From assembly GCA_035468285.1 (NCBI GenBank), contig DATISY010000053.1, forward strand, positions 1 to 19,339: DNA of 19,339 bases, read 5' to 3'. A program made the translations under genes and the position numbers. The stretch comes from PALSA-555 sp035468285. GTDB lineage: Bacteria; Actinomycetota; Acidimicrobiia; IMCC26256; PALSA-555. Shown here in pieces: positions 14,300 to 19,339 of the stretch. The notes under the pieces are model-generated. The model searched no databases. It had not been told where the DNA came from and saw nothing but the letters and a program-made list of their open reading frames with translations. Numbering within the stretch: position 1 is the first letter of the stretch; each line of letters begins with the position of its first letter.

Positions 14300-14345
14300 A
14301 ATACCGGTTCATGCTTGACGCGGCTCCGGTAGGCGCCTGACGGTT
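14300..14345. repeat. remnant of an insertion-sequence end (left copy)
   Basis: 24 nt (14300-14323) are identical to 19018-19041. The following CTCCGGTAGGCGCCTGAC (14324-14341) matches 19045-19062 with one change. It contains two units of the CCGGTT-n6-TGAC motif seen in four copies at the right. No transposase is attached on this side. Confidence 0.6.
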
Positions 14346-14470
14346 GCAGGATGGTGGCTCCACTTGGACGTGCCGTTCTCGAGCTTGTAGCGCTCGTCGA
14401 ACCGGAAGACTGTCCGGACGGGCTGGGACGCTCACCTGAAGGCTGGCTTTCGGAGTACTGGATCGGGCTA

Positions 14471-17419
14471 TCAGCTCGACAGTGCGTGGATCTGCTCTCG
14501 CACGAAGTCGATGATCTCTCCGTCGCTGAGCGTGGCGCCGCGTCGAACGGCGGATGCGAACGCGCCGGCTCCGAGCTGCTCGCGCAGGTCGTCGACGAGC
14601 GCCGTGATGCGCTCCGCGTCCGCCGCCTCGAAGGGCAAGGCGTACGCGGCGCCGGCCGCGGTCAGCGCGCCGTGGAGCGTCGCGGCTCCGAGATGGGCTC
14701 GCAGCTGCACGAGAATGCCGAACACGTGTCGTAGCGACAGCCACTGGTTTGCCCAGTCGCCGCCGCGGTACCAGAGGTCGACAACGTCGGCGTAGCGAGC
14801 AAGGGCCTCGCGCGGTCGGCCTTCGCGGGCCTCGAGCCAGAGCACCTCGGTGAGCGCGAAGGCCTGAATCCACCGGTTGCCGGCGTCGCTGGCAACGTCG
14901 GCCGCTCGCTGCAAATGCGACGTTGCCTCAATCGGGCTCGTCGACTCGAGCGCGAGGCCGAGGGCGTAGAGCGCCTGAGCTTGCGCGGTTGGTGATCCGC
15001 TCGTCGTGGCGGCGGCCCGGGATTCGCCGGCAAGCTGCGCGCCCTTCACGCTGTCACCGACACTGGTGAACGCGACCGATCGCATGTACAGCGCGTGGGC
15101 AAGCCGGGCGGGGGATCCGGATCGTGCAGACGCCACCATGCGGTCCATCCACCCTGAGGCCCGCAGGGCATCGCCCCTATAGAACCAGGCGTTGCCGAGC
15201 GCCCGCTCTGCGAGCCCCGAGCACTCGACGCCGATCTGCTCGGCGGCACCGACGGCGCACTCACCGAGCTCGATCGCTCCCTCGAGGTCGCCGCGTACGA
15301 ACCGGCCGTAGGCCGCGGTCGCGACCACGATCGGAAAGCGATCGTGCAAGCTCGCGTCCGGAACTCCAATTGCCGCGTCGGCCCAGCTAGTCATCTCTGC
15401 GCGCATGCATCTGAACGCATATTCGCGCAAGCCGGTGACGAGCCGCAGCGCGACATCGGCATCGGCGTTTTCAATCGACCAGAGGTGCGCGGCGCGGAGG
15501 TTGTCGAAGTCATGATCGAGGATCGTCACCGCATTGGCCTCCTCGGGACCCGTCAATGCGCGCGCGCACCATTCAGCCACTTCGAGGAACCATTGCGCAT
15601 GGCGGGTTCGCACTGCGTCACGTTCGCGTTGGCCCAGACGTTCGCGGCCGAACGCGCGCAGCGTCTCCAACAGACGATACCGAGGGAGGTCCTCGTCGAC
15701 GAGTTGCACCATCGATTTGTCGACGAGGTTCGCGAGCAGCATCGGCACTCGAGAGGCGCTCAGACCCTCGCCCCCGCATACACCCTCGACCGCGTCGAGC
15801 CCGAAGCTTCCGGCGAACACGCAAAGACGCGCGAACAGTCGTTGCTCGTCCGGCTCGAGCAGGTCATGCGACCAAGCCATGAGATCTTGCAGCGTACGGT
15901 GACGGGCGATCATCGACGTCTGCGCACCGGCCAGGAGATCGAAGCGCTGGTCGAGACGCTCGGCGAGGGCCGAGGGGCTCATCGCCCGGATGCGCGCCGC
16001 GGCGAGTTCGATCGCGAGCGGTAGTCCGTCGAGGCGTCGGACGATTTCGGCGATCGCATCGACGTTGTCCGATCGGAGAGCAAAACCAGGACGGGCCGCG
16101 CTGGCGCGCTCGACGAACAGACGCACGGCCGGCGCGTCGGACGCACCCGCGGCGCTCGAGCCCTCCGGCGCGACGCCGAGCGGTCCGACCCGCCACACTT
16201 GCTCGCCGGGGAGCCCCAGAACCTCTCGGCTCGAGGCGAGAATGGTCACCTCGGGACAGAGGCTGAGGAGGCGGCCAACGAGCGGCGCGATCGTGTCACG
16301 GAGGTGTTCGCAGTTGTCGAGCACGAGCAGGGCTCGTCGGGCTCGTAGATACTCGACGAGGGTCTCCTCGACGGAGAGATGCTGACGCTGCTGCACGTCG
16401 ATCGCGGTCGCGACTGCCGCGACGGTCGACACGGGATCGTGAACGGGCGCGAGCTCGACCACGAAAACCTCGCTGTCGAGCTCGTCCCACAACTCACGCG
16501 CGAGCCGCAGCGCAAGCCGCGTCTTGCCGACACCCCCGGGGCCCGTCAACGTCAGCAGTCGATCGCGGCGGAGACGTGCCATGAGCTGGTCGAGCTCATC
16601 GACCCGCCCGACTAGTTCTGTGGTCTCCGCCGGGAGCCGTTTACGCGCAGAGCGGCGCGGCGCGGTGCTCGGGTGGAGCAGCGTCGGGTCATCGGTGAGG
16701 ACACGCGCTTCGAGTTCGCGCAATCCTGGCGACGGCTCGAGCCCTAGTTCCTCCCGCAACAGCTTCCGCAGCGCACCCGCGCGCCGCAGTGCTTCGGCTG
16801 ATCGACCGCTCCGATACAACGCGACGATCAGCTGGTGCCACAAGCGCTCGCGCAGTGGGCGCTCCGCAACGAGGGACTCCAGCTCGCCGACGAGTGCCGC
16901 GTGTGCACCGAGCGCGAGGCGCGCCTCCAGCAGGTCTTCTTGCGCGTTGGCTCGCAGCTCGTCGAGACGCACCGCTTCGGGCTGCGCCCAATCGAGCTCG
17001 GCGAATTCCTCGAATGCAGATCCTCGCCAGCAAGTGAGCGCGGCTTGCAGCTGGTGGACCGTCAGTTTCGGGTCCGACGCGGCGCTCGCCTGGGCACACA
17101 ACAACTCGAAGCGTCCCGCGTCGACGACGTCGTCCTCGAGCTCGAGCACATAGCCCGGCGGACGGGCAACGATTTCAGCTTCGGGTCGAAGGATCCTGCG
17201 CAGTCGGGACAGGTGGCTCTGCAGAACGCCGGGAGGATCGACCGGCGGATCGTTGCCCCACAGCTCCTCGCAGAGTCGTTCCGTCGACACGACCGATCCT
17301 CGATTCGCGGCCAGCAACGCGAGTACCAGACGCGGCTTCAGGCCTCCAATCGCCACGACCTGCCCGGAGCGCACCACCTCGATCCCGCCCAGCACCCGGA
17401 GCTCGAGACCACGGTCCAC
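14471..17419 (-). CDS. large SARP-type transcriptional regulator (wHTH-BTAD-NTPase-TPR)
   Basis: From GTG 17419 the product is 982 aa. Residues 5-95 are an OmpR-type winged helix (LELRVLGGIEVV, STERLCEELW, SHLSRLRRIL, PPGYVLEL). Residues about 100-245 are the bacterial transcriptional activation domain. An NTPase follows with Walker A GPGGVGKT (293-300) and LLVLDNCEH (364-372), then helical TPR-like repeats to the end. No LuxR helix-turn-helix is present at the C-terminus. The frame is open upstream to an ATG at 17557, but conserved sequence begins at VDRGLELRVLGG, and the extra part would translate the heptamer array, so GTG 17419 is preferred. SARP proteins activate neighbouring genes by binding heptameric direct repeats; such an array sits just upstream. 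Likely targets are its own gene and the divergent tautomerase/hydrolase pair. Confidence 0.93.
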   Translation of the reverse strand: MDRGLELRVLGGIEVVRSGQVVAIGGLKPRLVLALLAANRGSVVSTERLCEELWGNDPPVDPPGVLQSHLSRLRRILRPEAEIVARPPGYVLELEDDVVDAGRFELLCAQASAASDPKLTVHQLQAALTCWRGSAFEEFAELDWAQPEAVRLDELRANAQEDLLEARLALGAHAALVGELESLVAERPLRERLWHQLIVALYRSGRSAEALRRAGALRKLLREELGLEPSPGLRELEARVLTDDPTLLHPSTAPRRSARKRLPAETTELVGRVDELDQLMARLRRDRLLTLTGPGGVGKTRLALRLARELWDELDSEVFVVELAPVHDPVSTVAAVATAIDVQQRQHLSVEETLVEYLRARRALLVLDNCEHLRDTIAPLVGRLLSLCPEVTILASSREVLGLPGEQVWRVGPLGVAPEGSSAAGASDAPAVRLFVERASAARPGFALRSDNVDAIAEIVRRLDGLPLAIELAAARIRAMSPSALAERLDQRFDLLAGAQTSMIARHRTLQDLMAWSHDLLEPDEQRLFARLCVFAGSFGLDAVEGVCGGEGLSASRVPMLLANLVDKSMVQLVDEDLPRYRLLETLRAFGRERLGQRERDAVRTRHAQWFLEVAEWCARALTGPEEANAVTILDHDFDNLRAAHLWSIENADADVALRLVTGLREYAFRCMRAEMTSWADAAIGVPDASLHDRFPIVVATAAYGRFVRGDLEGAIELGECAVGAAEQIGVECSGLAERALGNAWFYRGDALRASGWMDRMVASARSGSPARLAHALYMRSVAFTSVGDSVKGAQLAGESRAAATTSGSPTAQAQALYALGLALESTSPIEATSHLQRAADVASDAGNRWIQAFALTEVLWLEAREGRPREALARYADVVDLWYRGGDWANQWLSLRHVFGILVQLRAHLGAATLHGALTAAGAAYALPFEAADAERITALVDDLREQLGAGAFASAVRRGATLSDGEIIDFVREQIHALSS

Positions 17420-17428
17420 GGGCCCAGT

Positions 17429-17500
17429 CTTGCAAGCGGGCTTGCAGAACGCTTGCGGACCTCGCAAGGAGTTCGCAGGTTTCGTGCAGCTCGGCTGCAT
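17429..17500. promoter_or_regulatory. seven-copy heptamer array, candidate SARP operator
   Basis: Related heptamers occur at 17429 CTTGCAA, 17441 CTTGCAG, 17452 CTTGCGG, 17461 CTCGCAA, 17472 TTCGCAG, 17483 CGTGCAG and 17494 GCTGCAT. Steps are 12, 11, 9, 11, 11 and 11 bp, i.e. mostly one helical turn with 4-nt spacers, the arrangement known for SARP binding sites. The array fills the gap between the regulator's GTG and the tautomerase gene. A possible -10 for the plus strand is GATACT at 17512-17517. Confidence 0.65.
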
Positions 17501-17555
17501 CCGTCCCCACGGATACTGCCCCAAGACGCCAATCCCGGCGCAAAGGAGGCACATC

Positions 17556-17786
17556 ATGCCGCTCGTTCAGGTCAAGGTCATCAAGGGAGTCTTCGACACC
17601 AGCCAGAAACAAGAGATGATCGCCCGTCTCACCGAGACGATGGTGGGCATCGAGGGTGAGGCCCTTCGCGGGGTCACGTGGGTCACGATCGACGAGGTCG
17701 AGAGCGGCGACTGGGGCATCGGAGGCAACGCCATCTCCACCCAGTACGTCAAGGACCTGCAGAAGGCTCCCGCCTCCGCCCGATGA
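17556..17786 (+). CDS. 4-oxalocrotonate-tautomerase-family protein
   Basis: The 76-aa protein begins MPLVQVKVIKGVF, giving the amino-terminal proline (after Met removal) that is the catalytic base of this superfamily. LTETMVGIEGEALRGVTWVTIDEV and SGDWGIGG match the small tautomerase fold, which assembles into hexamers or trimers. It is a little longer than classical 4-OT (62 aa). The start is strongly supported by AAAGGAGG at 17542-17549, 6 nt before ATG. It lies divergent from the SARP gene and upstream of the hydrolase, so the two plus-strand genes may form one inducible unit acting on a keto/enol compound. The substrate is unknown. Confidence 0.9.
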   Translation: MPLVQVKVIKGVFDTSQKQEMIARLTETMVGIEGEALRGVTWVTIDEVESGDWGIGGNAISTQYVKDLQKAPASAR

Positions 17787-17913
17787 TCGCTCCCAGATGC
17801 TGCGTCGCGCCGGATCGGATCGGTCCGGCACGACGGGCATCGCCAGTCCAGTCCGGATCCCGGAACGCCGCTGAAGTGGGGGGGCGGTCGGGTGAGGACA
17901 CACGGAGGTTGAG

Positions 17914-18681
17914 ATGAGCGGACTCGCGTACGACGCGGCGGGCGAGGGCATTCCGACCATGTTGTTCTTGCACGGTTGGTGCGGCGATCGCAGCTCTTTC
18001 GCCCCGCAGTTCGATCATTTCTCGGCGGCGCACCGCGTTGTAGCGGTCGACTTGCCTGGGCATGGCGAGAGCGCGCCTCCCGCTGAGTTCGAGATCGAGG
18101 CCTTCGCCACTGAGGTCGCCACGCTGACCCGGAGTCTCGACCTCGGCCGCACCGTCGTACTCGGTCACAGTCTCGGCGCGATGGTCGCGCTCGCGCTGAC
18201 CCGGCAGGCGCCCGAGCTCGTCAGCGCGGTGACAATGATCGATCCTCCGCCGCTCAGCAAAGAGGTTTGGAAGGGCTTCGCCGCACAGCTCGTGCCGTCG
18301 TTTCAGGGTCCGGACGGCGCAGCTGGCCGCCGGCGGTTCGTCGAGCAGATGTTCTTGCCAACCGACGATCCCGTCCGCCGCGCTCACATCGTCAAGACCA
18401 TGTGCGCGGTGCCGAATGAGATCGCGATCCCCATGGTGAGCGCGATGGCGGCGTTCGATTCGGTGGCGGTCCTGCGTGAGTGCGACGTGCCGGTCCTCAC
18501 TATCGCATCGGCGGTGCCAACGAACGACTCGGCGTTCCTCCTCGACGCCAACCCCGCGATGACGATCGGTCAAACCGTCGGGGCAGGTCACTTCCACCAA
18601 CTCGAGGTTCCCGAGCAGGTGAACCTGATGATCGAGCGCTTCTTGTCCGTCATACCAGGAGGGGCACTCTGGGAACGGTGA
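17914..18681 (+). CDS. alpha/beta-hydrolase fold protein
   Basis: The 255-aa protein carries the oxyanion segment LHGWCGD (residues 19-25), DLPGHGES, the nucleophile elbow GHSLGA with Ser86, and His226 in AGHFHQLE. The acid residue is probably Asp205 or a neighbour in the PTNDSAF segment, at the usual position after strand six. There is no signal peptide, so it is cytoplasmic. ATG 17914 is preceded by GGAGG (17904-17908). It follows the tautomerase after 127 bp, which hold no gene. An esterase, lactonase or C-C hydrolase role would fit a catabolic pair with the tautomerase, but the sequence does not settle it. Confidence 0.9.
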   Translation: MSGLAYDAAGEGIPTMLFLHGWCGDRSSFAPQFDHFSAAHRVVAVDLPGHGESAPPAEFEIEAFATEVATLTRSLDLGRTVVLGHSLGAMVALALTRQAPELVSAVTMIDPPPLSKEVWKGFAAQLVPSFQGPDGAAGRRRFVEQMFLPTDDPVRRAHIVKTMCAVPNEIAIPMVSAMAAFDSVAVLRECDVPVLTIASAVPTNDSAFLLDANPAMTIGQTVGAGHFHQLEVPEQVNLMIERFLSVIPGGALWER

Positions 18682-18738
18682 TCTCGGGCCCGGGAGGTGA
18701 CGCTCGACGAACCTCGCCGAAAATTGGTCAGCGAGGTC

Positions 18739-18758
18739 TGTCACCGAACCTTGTCACC
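18739..18758 (-). repeat. tandem TGTCACC pair, candidate integrase arm-type sites (right, inverted)
   Basis: TGTCACC occurs at 18739-18745 and 18752-18758 (13-bp period), the reverse complement of the GGTGACA repeats near the left end. It lies about 115 bp inside the right attachment repeat in otherwise gene-free sequence (18682-18873). Confidence 0.45.
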
Positions 18759-18873
18759 AACGGACGAGCACGGGATGGCCCTGGACGGACCGATCGGCAC
18801 CGTCTGGACTGATGAACCCACTGGGCATGACGAGCGAGCCCGAGGCGACACGCCCCGGACGTTTGTCAAGGCC

Positions 18874-18918
18874 CTCATAGCCCGAAGGTCGCGGGTTCAA
18901 ATCCCGCCCCGGCCACCA
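18874..18918 (+). repeat. right attachment repeat: 3' fragment of tRNA-fMet
   Basis: It matches 14155-14199 over 45 nt with two changes, one of them the base two positions after the anticodon. No 5' half of a tRNA precedes it, so it is a fragment and not a functional gene. Confidence 0.9.
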
Positions 18919-18932
18919 CGTAACCGCAGGTC

Positions 18933-18957
18933 AGGGCCGGTGCCTAGCACCGGCCCT
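18933..18957 (+). terminator. hairpin after the right tRNA fragment, probable original tRNA terminator
   Basis: AGGGCCGGTGC (18933-18943) pairs perfectly over 11 bp with GCACCGGCCCT (18947-18957), with loop CTA. It starts 15 nt after the fragment, matching the spacing of the left hairpin, although the stem sequence differs. Confidence 0.65.
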
Positions 18958-18974
18958 CTGCGCGAGGGGCGAAA

Positions 18975-18997
18975 CTTCTAACGGATCTTCTAACGGA
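18975..18997 (+). repeat. tandem CTTCTAACGGA repeat
   Basis: The 11-mer CTTCTAACGGA occurs at 18975-18985 and 18987-18997, just outside the right attachment repeat. Its role is unknown; it could mark a second integration-related site. Confidence 0.5.
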
Positions 18998-19017
18998 CGG
19001 GTGGACACGGGGTGTGC

Positions 19018-19119
19018 AATACCGGTTCATGCTTGACGCGGTGGCTCCGGTTGGCGCCTGACAGTTTCGGGACGCGGCTCCGGTTCCTACGCAACAGCGT
19101 TCCGGTTCCTGGGTGACAG
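19018..19119. repeat. insertion-sequence end with four imperfect CCGGTT repeats
   Basis: CCGGTT begins at 19022, 19047, 19080 and 19102. At three of the four sites TGAC follows after six bases, and ACAG ends the last three units. The repetition just ahead of a transposase start suggests transposase-binding sites at an IS end. The first two units recur at 14300-14345. Confidence 0.55.
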
Positions 19120-19191
19120 TCGGCGGCTGCTGGTTCCACCCTTCTCTTGCTGGTGGTGGTCATCCCCAAGCGGACGAGGTCCATTGCCGGG

Positions 19192-19339
19192 TTGGTGGAG
19201 CTGGGGTTGGGTGGAGCAGCGGTTTCAGGCTGTGCTTGAGGTGCTCAATGAGGGCGCGACGGTCACGGTTGTGGCTCGCCGCTCTGGGGTGGCTCGCCAG
19301 ACGTGCATGGTTGGTTGCGCCGCTATGCGAGCCCGGGAC
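19192..19339 (+). pseudogene. frameshifted N-terminus of an IS481-like transposase (cut by window end)
   Basis: Read across frames, the segment gives LVELGL, then VEQRFQAVLEVLNEGATVTV and VARRSGVARQT, then HGWLRRYASPG, the characteristic helix-turn-helix start of IS481-family transposases. One extra base near 19210 and one missing base near 19304 break the frame and compensate each other. A functional start may be TTG 19192 or GTG 19195. The catalytic DDE domain would lie beyond the window. As it stands the copy looks inactive unless the shifts are sequencing errors. Confidence 0.65.

Noticed and set aside
14309..14431. Minus-strand 40-codon stretch containing FRFDERYKLENGTSKW
   Set aside because: It reads like protein but has no start codon, is bounded by stops on both sides, and runs into the IS-end remnant. 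It may be a gene fragment, but no family was recognised.
17420..17557. N-terminal extension of the SARP protein from ATG 17557
   Set aside because: The extension is Cys/Pro-rich without family similarity, and its codons coincide with the heptamer array.
17806..17824. Imperfect palindrome near CCGGATCGGATCGGTCCGG before the hydrolase gene
   Set aside because: Several mismatches and high GC make it likely by chance; no positional support for an operator or terminator.
18874..18918. Possible second tRNA gene
   Set aside because: Only the anticodon-loop to CCA part exists. No 5' acceptor, D arm or anticodon 5' strand lies upstream.
18697..18981. 94-codon plus-strand frame across the right tRNA fragment
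   Set aside because: It runs through the attachment repeat and the hairpin, has no ribosome-binding site and no recognisable fold.

Overview
The window is GC-rich DNA from the high-GC Gram-positive lineage. Genes are tightly packed and often overlap by 1-4 bases, GTG/TTG starts are common, several genes look leaderless (-10 element about 6 nt before the start), and the protein families (SARP regulator, CcdA, HxlR-SCP2, late cobalamin enzymes) are actinobacterial. An Acidimicrobiia-like actinomycete is my best guess; this is inference from style, not from a marker gene.

Layout. (1) 1-228: the tail of an unidentified gene and a coupled 60-residue small protein. (2) 360-3928: two overlapping half-transporter genes forming a heterodimeric ABC exporter with one degenerate and one consensus ATP site. 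(3) 3951-10014: a cobalamin riboswitch, a 12-codon leader ORF, and a seven-gene late cobalamin assembly/salvage operon: cobO, cbiZ, cobU, cobS, cbiB, cobD, and a HAD-CobT fusion. All junctions overlap. CobO adenosylates the corrinoid. CbiZ strips aminopropanol from scavenged cobinamide. CobD makes aminopropanol phosphate and CbiB attaches it. CobU activates the product with GMP. CobT makes alpha-ribazole phosphate and CobS joins the two halves. (4) 10054-14001: an orphan DNA methyltransferase, a divergent HxlR-SCP2 regulator / double-VOC pair, ccdA, and a minus-strand glutathione peroxidase followed by a coupled acidic mini-protein.

(5) 14123-19339: an initiator tRNA (fMet, CAT) that is an integration site. 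Its 3' 45 nt recur at 18874-18918 with two mismatches. The roughly 4.7 kb between them has visibly lower GC and carries a large SARP regulator (minus), a 4-OT-type tautomerase and an alpha/beta hydrolase (plus). Inverted arm-like repeats lie just inside both ends, but there is no integrase. The SARP/tautomerase divergent promoter holds a seven-fold heptamer array. Outside the right end are IS-end repeats and the frameshifted start of an IS481-like transposase, cut by the window edge.

Most notable points: the riboswitch-leader ORF-cobO arrangement, the HAD-CobT fusion in an operon that shows no separate alpha-ribazole phosphatase, and the integrase-less tRNA-fMet island with its SARP operator array.
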